From positions 1 through 26,868 of the IMG/VR virus record IMGVR_UViG_3300042861_000319: a DNA stretch of 26,868 nucleotides; one strand, 5' to 3'. Shown here one piece after another: positions 13,182-19,291 of the stretch. How positions within the stretch are numbered: the stretch's first letter is position 1; each line of letters begins with the position of its first letter. The notes beneath the pieces were generated by a model. That model made no database searches. It was not told the origin of the DNA and was given only the letters and a program-made list of their open reading frames with translations. The DNA comes from a virus. The translations under genes and the position numbers were made by a program.

Positions 13182-13428
13182 TCTAATTCAAGCAATGATG
13201 AAGTCTCCTGAGATTAAGAATGCTTGGGAAGACTTTACAGACGCTATCACAGTTGAGACTATGAAGAGTACTTACTTGAATACTCTTGATGGTGGTTGGA
13301 GTAGTCATCCTGAAGACATTGCCAGCTGCAAGGAAGTCAACGAAGCTCTGGCTGTGTGTCTTAGATACTTCATGTTTGTTAATGATGCTGAAGAATTCTT
13401 GAAGGAGGCTAACAAAGATGCAAGTTGA
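13171..13428 (+). CDS. Small protein, unknown function
   Basis: The 85-residue product starts MINNLIQAMMKSPEIKNAWE and is mostly helical and mildly acidic. AGAGG lies eight bases before ATG 13171, which is preferred over ATG 13153. It overlaps the endonuclease I gene by 11 bases and the next gene by 11. No family recognised; it lies in a block of nucleic-acid enzymes. Confidence 0.65.
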   Translation: MINNLIQAMMKSPEIKNAWEDFTDAITVETMKSTYLNTLDGGWSSHPEDIASCKEVNEALAVCLRYFMFVNDAEEFLKEANKDAS

Positions 13429-13600
13429 CCTTATCAAAGAGCATGAGGATGGTAGTGCTACATTTCAGTTTGATCTCACTAACGAAGAAGCTAAGGCACT
13501 GCTTACTTTTGGAATCTTAGAAGCCATCAAAGCTGGCTTACGTGAAGGTGAGAGACTAACAGTTGAAGGGGATGACATTGAAAATCTTAGTGATACCTGA
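13418..13600 (+). CDS. 60-residue protein, unknown function
   Basis: The acidic product starts MQVDLIKEHEDGSATFQFDL and continues with a helix (NEEAKALLTFGILEAIKAGL). A strong GGAGG site lies nine to ten bases before ATG 13418. Small proteins beginning with the same 'DLIKEHEDGSAT' phrase are familiar from other podophages without a role, as far as I recall. Its end overlaps the start of the phosphoesterase gene. Confidence 0.7.
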   Translation: MQVDLIKEHEDGSATFQFDLTNEEAKALLTFGILEAIKAGLREGERLTVEGDDIENLSDT

Positions 13601-14342
13601 TACACAGTGTAAACCAGATGTTTCTATGGAGCACCTCACTTGGGCTGGTAAAGCTATTGTTGATTACAAGCCTGATGTTGTAGTACACCTTGGAGATCAT
13701 TGGGACTTTCCTAGCCTTAGCAGTCATGATAAAGCTGGCAGCAAATACTTTGAAGGTAAAAGGTATCTTGCTGATGTGGAAGCTGGAAACAAAGGAATGG
13801 AACTTCTTTTAGCACCTTTAAAAGCAACTCAGAAAGCCCAGAAAGAATCTAAGCATAAGGTATATAAGCCTTATCTGGTTTTCTTAATGGGTAATCATGA
13901 GAATAGACTTTCAAGGGCTGTTCAAAATAATCCTATGTTAGAAGGTTTAATGACATACGATCATTTAAATACTAAAGATTGGGAAGTTCACTCCTTCTTA
14001 GAGCCTGTGTTTATTAATGGTATTGGGTTTAGTCATTACTTTCCAAGTGGTGCTATGGGTCGTCCTACAGGATCTGCACAGCAGTTGATTACTAAACTAC
14101 ATCAATCTGTTGTATGCGGACACCAGCAAGGAAGACAAGTAGCCTATGGAAAACGTGCTGACGGTAAGTCAATTACAGCTATAATTGCAGGAAGTTACTA
14201 TTTACATAACGAGGACTATATGGATTCTTTGTCTAACAAACACTGGCGAGGTTTGGTTGTTTTAAATGAAGTTAAAGATGGTACATCGGATGAAATGTTT
14301 TTAAGTGTTGAATACCTAGGGAGGAAATATGGACGAGCTTGA
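13578..14342 (+). CDS. Calcineurin-like metallophosphoesterase
   Basis: The 254-residue protein shows the dimetal phosphoesterase motifs: IPDTQ (Asp8), GDHWD (39-43), GNHENR (105-110) and VVCGHQQG toward the C-terminus, with a HYFP metal His between. Members hydrolyse phosphomono- or diesters, some acting on nucleic acids; the substrate here is unknown. The start TTG 13578 is favoured because AAGGGG lies six bases upstream and yields MKILVIPDTQ, the usual beginning of such phage enzymes. ATG 13572 would sit directly against that ribosome-binding site. It overlaps both neighbours. Confidence 0.88.
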   Translation: MKILVIPDTQCKPDVSMEHLTWAGKAIVDYKPDVVVHLGDHWDFPSLSSHDKAGSKYFEGKRYLADVEAGNKGMELLLAPLKATQKAQKESKHKVYKPYLVFLMGNHENRLSRAVQNNPMLEGLMTYDHLNTKDWEVHSFLEPVFINGIGFSHYFPSGAMGRPTGSAQQLITKLHQSVVCGHQQGRQVAYGKRADGKSITAIIAGSYYLHNEDYMDSLSNKHWRGLVVLNEVKDGTSDEMFLSVEYLGRKYGRA

Positions 14343-14766
14343 TAAGAAATGTAAAACCTGCTTTTATAGTAATCTTGATAAAGGTATTCACCCATGTAAC
14401 CACTGCTTTCAGTTTGATAGATGGGTTGACCGTAACATTTACATTCGACAAGAAGCAGCTAAGCCTCTAAGTGAAGCCATTAAAGAGTGGGTAGACTGCA
14501 AGGATGATGAAGAGATAGATGAGTTCTTTCAAAGAGCTAAGGATGTAGTTAACAGACCTCCTCACTACACTGCACATCCCTCAGGTATTGAATGTATCCA
14601 AGTTACAGAACACATGGGCTTTAACTTAGGTAATGCAATCAAGTACATCTGGCGGTGTGACCTTAAGCAAGATGCCATTGAAGACCTGAAGAAGGCTAAA
14701 TGGTACATTGACAGAGAGATTGATAAACGTGTGCGGAGCAACGAATGTGTTAAACATAACATTTGA
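14329..14766 (+). CDS. DUF3310 protein (T7 gp1.7-like nucleotide kinase family) with zinc-ribbon N-terminus
   Basis: Residues 74-130 carry the DUF3310 signature: VNRPPHYTAHPSGIECI, then NAIKYIWRC and a helix ending KAKWYIDREID. T7 gp1.7, the founding example, phosphorylates dTMP and dGMP. The N-terminal 30 residues hold two Cys pairs (C8/C11, C23/C26), a possible zinc-binding addition. GGAGG lies four bases before ATG 14329, within the phosphoesterase 3' end (14-base overlap). Next to a ribonucleotide reductase it fits dNTP supply, although kinase activity of this member is not shown by sequence. Confidence 0.85.
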   Translation: MDELDKKCKTCFYSNLDKGIHPCNHCFQFDRWVDRNIYIRQEAAKPLSEAIKEWVDCKDDEEIDEFFQRAKDVVNRPPHYTAHPSGIECIQVTEHMGFNLGNAIKYIWRCDLKQDAIEDLKKAKWYIDREIDKRVRSNECVKHNI

Positions 14767-14905
14767 AGAACTGAAAGAGGCTCTCAAGCGTTTAGATGAG
14801 GTCACACTCGTGGAACTGTTAGGACTCCAGAGTGATGACCTTGTCGAAAGATTTGATGATGTGATTGAGAAGAAACAAGAATATTTAATAAAGGAACTAG
14901 ACTAA
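14747..14905 (+). CDS. 52-residue protein upstream of nrdJ, unknown function
   Basis: With GTG 14747 as start the product is (M)LNITFEELKEALKRLDEVTL followed by an acidic helix (DDLVERFDDVIEKKQEYLIK). GGAG lies eight bases upstream, within the end of the DUF3310 gene (20-base overlap). Further upstream GTG or TTG codons lack such a site. The product is amphipathic and probably a helical bundle or coiled coil. It is followed directly by the nrdJ ATG. Confidence 0.65.
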   Translation: MLNITFEELKEALKRLDEVTLVELLGLQSDDLVERFDDVIEKKQEYLIKELD

Positions 14906-16813
14906 ATGAATACAACTATGACACCATACCAAGAGTACATTGGCAAGAGCCGCTACTCTCGCTACTTAGATGATAAAGGCCGTAGAGAGCACTGGCCTGA
15001 GACTGTGAATCGTTACTTTGAGTTCATGACCAAGCACTTAAAAGACAAGCACGACTACACACTGACACAGCCACTGCGTGATGAGCTGCAGAATGCTGTA
15101 ACTAACTTAGAAGTGATGCCATCAATGCGAAGCATCATGACAGCTGGTGATGCTTTAGAGCGTCAGAACATTGCAGGTTATAACTGCTCATACCTACCTA
15201 TTGATGATCCCAAAGCCTTTGATGAGGCTATGTACATTCTACTGTGTGGTACTGGTGTAGGCTTTAGTGTGGAGCAAAAGTATGTATCTAAGTTACCTGA
15301 GATTCCAACTGAGTTGTACAATAGTGGCACTGTCATTAATGTTAAGGACTCCAAAGAAGGATGGGCTAAAGCCTTACGACAAGTCATTGCCTTGCTATAC
15401 GCTGGAGAAGTGCCTAAGTGGGATGTTTCTGGTGTACGTCCGGCAGGAGCGAGACTTAAGACCTTTGGTGGAAGAGCATCAGGGCCAGAACCACTCGTTG
15501 ACCTCTTCAAGTATGTGGTTGCAAAGTTCCATAAAGCGGTTGGACGGAAGCTCACCTCACTTGAGGCACACGATATTCTATGTAAGGTCGGAGAAGTCGT
15601 GGTTGTCGGTGGTGTACGACGATCAGCAATGATTTCCCTATCAGACTTGAGTGATGACCGTATGGCTCATGCTAAAGCTGGTAACTGGTGGGACGGTAAT
15701 GGTCAACGTGCATTAGCTAACAACAGTGCCATCTACGAAGTTAAGCCTGACGTAGGTAAGTTCATGCGTGAGTGGTCAAGCATTTATGAATCACATTCTG
15801 GAGAGCGAGGCATCTTTAATCGTTATGCAAGTGAACTTCAAGCAGCTAAGAGTGGACGTAGGGAATTGGGTAAAGAGTGGGGTACAAACCCTTGCAGTGA
15901 GATTATCCTTAGACCTTATCAATTTTGTAATCTGTCTTCTGTTATTGTTCGGAGCGATGATAGTGTGGATACTCTACGGAATAAAGTGCGCTTGGCTACT
16001 ATTCTGGGGACTTTTCAATCGACGATGACTAACTTCCCGTACCTTCGTAAGGTGTGGCAGACAAACACTGAAGATGAGCGTTTGCTGGGCGTGTCTATGA
16101 CTGGTATCTTGGACAATGCCTTGTTGAATAATCCTGATAGTGTTGAACTACCAGCTATTTTGGAAGGAATGAAGAATGTTGCTATTGACACTAACGCTGA
16201 GTTTGCTGACGCTATCGGTATTAATCGTAGTGCTGCCATTACTGCCATTAAGCCTGAAGGAACTGTATCGCAGCTCACAGGCACTGCTAGTGGCATTCAC
16301 CCTCAGCACAGTCAGTACTTTATTCGTCGTGTACGGTCTGATAACAAAGACCCTCTGACTGCATTCTTGAAAGAGCAAGGGTTCCCGTCTGAGCTGTGTG
16401 TGATGAAGCCAGATAGCACCACTATCTTTAGCTTCCCAATGCGAGTTGAGAAAGGTGCTGTACTGCGTGAAGACTTGAATGCTATCCAACACTTGAAACT
16501 GTGGTTACTGTTCCAGCGACACTACTGTGAGCACAAGCCATCAGTGACTATTTCAGTGACTGAGACTGAGTGGCCTGAAGTTGGTGCATGGGTGTGGAAT
16601 AACTTTGATGAGATTACAGGTGTGAGCTTCTTACCTATGGATGGTGGAACATACCGACAAGCTCCTTATGAGTCCATGACTGAAGAAGAGTATCATGCAA
16701 TGGTTGCTGCTATGCCAGCTGGTATTGATTGGGACAAACTGGTTGAAGGTACTGACAACGTAGAAGGTGCTCAGACACTGGCTTGCACTGCTTCTGGCGG
16801 TTGCGAGATCTAA
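14906..16813 (+). CDS. nrdJ: Ribonucleoside-triphosphate reductase, class II (adenosylcobalamin-dependent)
   Basis: The enzyme makes deoxynucleotides from ribonucleotides using coenzyme B12, independent of oxygen. The 635 residues show a monomeric class II layout: AGYNCS (Cys94, substrate-reducing), GTNPCSEIILRPYQFC (thiyl-radical Cys330, Glu332, second Cys341, with the same 11-residue spacing as Lactobacillus RTPR C408/C419), GVSMTGILDN, and a C-terminal redox tail CTASGGCEI (Cys627, Cys633). AAAGGA precedes ATG 14906. Such B12-dependent reductases are typical of marine podophages called cobaviruses. The 3' end is the likely insertion point of the following endonuclease gene. Confidence 0.95.
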   Translation: MNTTMTPYQEYIGKSRYSRYLDDKGRREHWPETVNRYFEFMTKHLKDKHDYTLTQPLRDELQNAVTNLEVMPSMRSIMTAGDALERQNIAGYNCSYLPIDDPKAFDEAMYILLCGTGVGFSVEQKYVSKLPEIPTELYNSGTVINVKDSKEGWAKALRQVIALLYAGEVPKWDVSGVRPAGARLKTFGGRASGPEPLVDLFKYVVAKFHKAVGRKLTSLEAHDILCKVGEVVVVGGVRRSAMISLSDLSDDRMAHAKAGNWWDGNGQRALANNSAIYEVKPDVGKFMREWSSIYESHSGERGIFNRYASELQAAKSGRRELGKEWGTNPCSEIILRPYQFCNLSSVIVRSDDSVDTLRNKVRLATILGTFQSTMTNFPYLRKVWQTNTEDERLLGVSMTGILDNALLNNPDSVELPAILEGMKNVAIDTNAEFADAIGINRSAAITAIKPEGTVSQLTGTASGIHPQHSQYFIRRVRSDNKDPLTAFLKEQGFPSELCVMKPDSTTIFSFPMRVEKGAVLREDLNAIQHLKLWLLFQRHYCEHKPSVTISVTETEWPEVGAWVWNNFDEITGVSFLPMDGGTYRQAPYESMTEEEYHAMVAAMPAGIDWDKLVEGTDNVEGAQTLACTASGGCEI

Positions 16814-16814
16814 G

Positions 16815-17321
16815 ATGACAGCCTATAATGGACTCCATAACAAGGAAGACATGATAGGTGTTCGCTTTAATAAGTGGACAGTGCTGGAGTATTCACATAA
16901 GAATGAACGCTCCGGCAACTGGTTTTATATTTGTAAATGTGATTGTGGGAACACAGCAACTGTTACAGGTACTAACCTTAGAAACGATAAATCTAAACAA
17001 TGTAAAAGCTGTTCTAGTAAAGTTAATGGTCGTAAAGGAATTTATGCACAGAACGTAGAAACAGACTTATATGTTATTAAATGTAATGACCACTATTACA
17101 AAATAGGAACTACGTCAAATCTTGAACAACGTTTAAAAACAATTAAGTCAAACAATCCTTATGCCCTAACCTGTGTTTATCACGGTAAAGGAAGAGGAAA
17201 TGAAGAAGAGTTTTGGCATAAATACTTTGAGAAACACCATTGGGAAGGTGAGTGGTACGTGTTCAATAACGAACAAGCTACTGAAGCAATATCAGCCATT
17301 ACTAAAGGATGTGAAATATGA
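16815..17321 (+). CDS. GIY-YIG/T5orf172-type endonuclease, probable homing endonuclease
   Basis: The 168-residue protein starts at ATG 16815, one base after the nrdJ stop. The N-terminal half (residues 14-68) resembles the zinc-containing DNA-binding module of phage homing endonucleases (GVRFNKWTVLEY, YICKCDCGN, Cys63/Cys66). The C-terminal half (84-150) has the T5orf172/MUG113-type GIY-YIG pattern: LYVIKC, YYKIGTTSNLEQRLKTI, EEFWHKYFEKHHWEGEWYVF. The final residues GCEI followed by a stop repeat the NrdJ C-terminus, in different codons. Its codon use is more AT-rich than nrdJ. Together these suggest a mobile gene inserted at the nrdJ 3' end. Confidence 0.8.
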   Translation: MTAYNGLHNKEDMIGVRFNKWTVLEYSHKNERSGNWFYICKCDCGNTATVTGTNLRNDKSKQCKSCSSKVNGRKGIYAQNVETDLYVIKCNDHYYKIGTTSNLEQRLKTIKSNNPYALTCVYHGKGRGNEEEFWHKYFEKHHWEGEWYVFNNEQATEAISAITKGCEI

Positions 17322-17473
17322 TGCTTGACTTTGAATTCAAGACTGGCTTAGTCTTTGGTATTGAAGCTGATGAACTCTACATCATGGATGAGGAGAACAA
17401 TATGTCAGATGAAGCTAACCAAGTCATCTACTTACATATAGGATTCTTAACCTTAGCATTTATCCTTGATTAA
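17318..17473 (+). CDS. 51-residue protein, unknown function
   Basis: The product starts MMLDFEFKTGLVFGIEADEL and ends in a hydrophobic strand-like segment (VIYLHIGFLTLAFILD). Similar short proteins ending the early operon of podophages are familiar to me but uncharacterised. ATG 17318 (or 17321) overlaps the endonuclease stop (ATGA), and AAAGGA lies eight bases upstream. It is the last plus-strand gene before the terminator. Membrane association via the C-terminus is possible. Confidence 0.65.
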   Translation: MMLDFEFKTGLVFGIEADELYIMDEENNMSDEANQVIYLHIGFLTLAFILD

Positions 17474-17509
17474 TCGTCATGAACTGAAGAATATACTAGG
17501 ACAGTAACT

Positions 17510-17545
17510 AAAAAGCCCCTTAGGAGTGATCCTTTGGGGCTTTTC
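17510..17545. terminator. Bidirectional rho-independent terminator
   Basis: AAAAGCCCC and GGGGCTTTT form a perfect 9-bp outer stem; an inner AGGA-GTGA-TCCT stem extends it after a small T-T internal loop. T-runs follow the stem on both strands. It lies exactly where the rightward early/replication genes and the leftward lysis genes converge, and would end both transcripts. Confidence 0.9.
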
Positions 17546-17551
17546 TGTATC

Positions 17552-17992
17552 TTAGAACAGTGCTATCTCAGCTTTCCTTCGCTTATCAAGGCCAGCAAGT
17601 ACTTTACCGCCTCCCTTGTTCCACTTAAGTAGCTCTTCCTTAGCTGCATCCCATTCCTGAGCATTAATCTTCCTACGAAGTGTACTGCTTTGTAGTCTAC
17701 CAACACCCAGATTGTAGGTGAAGTCAACAATGGCATTAAGCTTTCTGTTGTCAGTAGCTAGAATAGGACAGTATCTTAAGACACCCGGTAGGTAAGTATG
17801 CTCAAGCTCCTTCATGAGAAGCTCTGCAGCCTCAGGTTCACTCATGGGAGCATCCTGCAGAGTTACCTTAGTGCCGTTAGCATAATAAGTACTACCATAA
17901 CCTATCGTAGCTACATTAGCAGGACAGAGGTAGGGCTTACTTCTAAACCCTTCAAACCTCTTGCACAGCTCAGCTGCAATACTTAGATCCAT
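17552..17992 (-). CDS. Endolysin, glycoside hydrolase family 24 lysozyme
   Basis: The enzyme cleaves peptidoglycan at the end of infection. The 146 residues have the catalytic pattern E-x8-[D/C]-x5-T of phage lysozymes: Glu14, Cys23 and Thr29 in KRFEGF...YLCPANVATIGYGS. The Cys version occurs in P1 Lyz, where most relatives have Asp. VDFTYNLGVG and LDKRRKAE support the family. There is no signal peptide or signal-arrest-release segment, so export would need a holin. The start is coupled to the holin-like gene (TAATG at 17990-17994). Confidence 0.92.
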   Translation of the reverse strand: MDLSIAAELCKRFEGFRSKPYLCPANVATIGYGSTYYANGTKVTLQDAPMSEPEAAELLMKELEHTYLPGVLRYCPILATDNRKLNAIVDFTYNLGVGRLQSSTLRRKINAQEWDAAKEELLKWNKGGGKVLAGLDKRRKAEIALF

Positions 17993-18489
17993 TACAGACC
18001 TCGTTTAGCCAGTGTACGGTCTAGGAACCAGTAGTTCAAAGTACCTGATACCAAGGCTGCAAAGTCAGCTGACATCATGATCTTGAATACTTCCATTGGA
18101 GGCATACCTGTAGACCATGCGTTATAGGACAACCATACATGAATGAAACTCCAAAGACCTAAGATCCAGTAAGTCACCACAGGACGTACAGAGGCAGACA
18201 GAGAAGCTACCCATCCAGCTCCAGCAGCTTTAACCATCTCAGTCTGTTGCTCAATAGCTGACTGGAAGGCATCCATGACACCAACATCAATAGCAGCTTC
18301 ACGTTGAGCACCAATCTCAGATAACCTTTGAGCACCTCGTTGAGCTTCTAGTTGACACTGGAACTGAAACATATTCAGCTCATGTGAACGCTCATTCTTC
18401 TTGTCTAGCCACTTAAGGACTTCCGGAGCCATTCGGAATAGACCTCCGAAGATACTACCGAGTAAGCCACCACCTAACATATCTAACAT
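17992..18489 (-). CDS. Membrane protein resembling GTA-type 3TM holins
   Basis: The 165-residue product begins MLDMLGGGLLGSIFGGLFRM (hydrophobic, Gly-rich), then an amphipathic helical region (QLEAQRGAQRLSEIGAQREA), then hydrophobic segments around VVTYWILGLWSFIHVWL (about 107-123) and DFAALVSGTLNYWFL (about 143-157), ending DRTLAKRGL. This arrangement resembles the 'holin of 3TMs, gene transfer' family (PF11351). Such holins permeabilise the inner membrane. ATG 18489 has AAGGG seven bases upstream, preferred over a TTG at 18495. It lies directly upstream of the lysozyme. Confidence 0.7.
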   Translation of the reverse strand: MLDMLGGGLLGSIFGGLFRMAPEVLKWLDKKNERSHELNMFQFQCQLEAQRGAQRLSEIGAQREAAIDVGVMDAFQSAIEQQTEMVKAAGAGWVASLSASVRPVVTYWILGLWSFIHVWLSYNAWSTGMPPMEVFKIMMSADFAALVSGTLNYWFLDRTLAKRGL

Positions 18490-18491
18490 AA

Positions 18492-18740
18492 TCAATCCCT
18501 TCTGTTACAATGTTTCTTATCGTCATCGTGAGATAACTTCACACCTGCTAATAGGCCAATAAAGCCACCGATAATAGTTTGAAAGGCTGGAGATAATAGT
18601 TTGAATATCTCAGCATTATCAACTTCCCTAGCCCATAGTCCTAAGACAAATGCAGACATCATGGCTAACACTGATATACACAATGTAAAACTAACCATGA
18701 AAGTAACATAGAAAGTTAGTTTACTTTTCACATCATCCAT
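18492..18740 (-). CDS. Two-span membrane protein, candidate holin
   Basis: The 82-residue protein has two hydrophobic segments (about residues 8-33 and 48-67, the second FQTIIGGFIGLLAGVKL) and a charged, His/Asp/Lys-rich C-terminus, a class II holin-like topology. ATG 18740 has AGGAG ten bases upstream; an upstream TTG (18749) is too close to that site. It sits in the lysis cassette between a coiled-coil gene and the 3TM holin-like gene. Two holin-like proteins together may form a holin/antiholin pair. Confidence 0.65.
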   Translation of the reverse strand: MDDVKSKLTFYVTFMVSFTLCISVLAMMSAFVLGLWAREVDNAEIFKLLSPAFQTIIGGFIGLLAGVKLSHDDDKKHCNRRD

Positions 18741-18753
18741 AATTATCAATCTC

Positions 18754-18990
18754 CTATGTGTATGTGTCTATTATTGTTGGTTTGTTAAACACTTGAAGTT
18801 CTATCTCTTGAACTCTAGCCTTCTTGTTATACAGCTCAAGCTCTAATTGAAGAGTAGCTAATTCAATCTTATTAGCTTCTATAGCTTGCTTATATTCATC
18901 CTGTACACGCTCTACTGCTTTATTGAAGGCCATAGCTTCTACACCTTGCTTAGGCTCTACCATCGGATAAAGCTTATCTAAGGTAATCAC
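18754..18990 (-). CDS. Small coiled-coil protein in the lysis cassette
   Basis: The 78-residue product has a long helix with heptad pattern (AVERVQDEYKQAIEANKIEL through YNKKARVQEIELQ). The start is GTG 18990, in a GTGA overlap with the preceding gene. It has no membrane segment or signal peptide. Its place between a secreted protein and a holin-like gene suggests lysis or virion-release function, possibly a spanin-like partner, but the usual membrane anchor is missing. Confidence 0.55.
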   Translation of the reverse strand: MITLDKLYPMVEPKQGVEAMAFNKAVERVQDEYKQAIEANKIELATLQLELELYNKKARVQEIELQVFNKPTIIDTYT

Positions 18991-19286
18991 TTAGACTCCC
19001 TTGCTTTAGCATTCTTGTAAGCAATAATAACCTTGTGCCTTAGTTCTGCACTATCTGCACTTCCAGCCCATTCACTCAGATTGTTCCATATTACGACCAT
19101 GTCGGAACTTTTACACAATGTCTGATGGTTTGTAAGCCACCTAGACATCTGTTGGTGACGCTCAGTAGGATTATGTACTGTGTAGGCTATACCATAGAAC
19201 TCACGTACACTACAGTTATCACTGGAACTAGAGGGAGTAGAAGCTAAAAGTCCTAGGGTTAGTAGGACTACTATTAGCTTTCTCAT
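18987..19286 (-). CDS. Secreted protein with signal peptide, lysis cassette
   Basis: The 99-residue product begins with a classical signal peptide (MRKLIVVLLTLGLLASTPSS), with possible cleavage around TPSSSS-DNC; the mature part has Cys25 and Cys58 that could form a disulfide in the periplasm, and no lipobox at the usual position. I do not recognise a family. It follows the internal virion gene by five bases and may act in the periplasm during lysis or exclusion. Confidence 0.65.
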   Translation of the reverse strand: MRKLIVVLLTLGLLASTPSSSSDNCSVREFYGIAYTVHNPTERHQQMSRWLTNHQTLCKSSDMVVIWNNLSEWAGSADSAELRHKVIIAYKNAKARESK

Positions 19287-19291
19287 GGCTG

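Noticed and set aside
12740-13195. 151-codon open frame on the minus strand
   Set aside because: Antisense shadow of endonuclease I; the plus-strand gene has all catalytic residues.
15178-15555. 125-codon open frame on the minus strand
   Set aside because: Antisense to the well-supported nrdJ gene with no promoter or recognisable domain.
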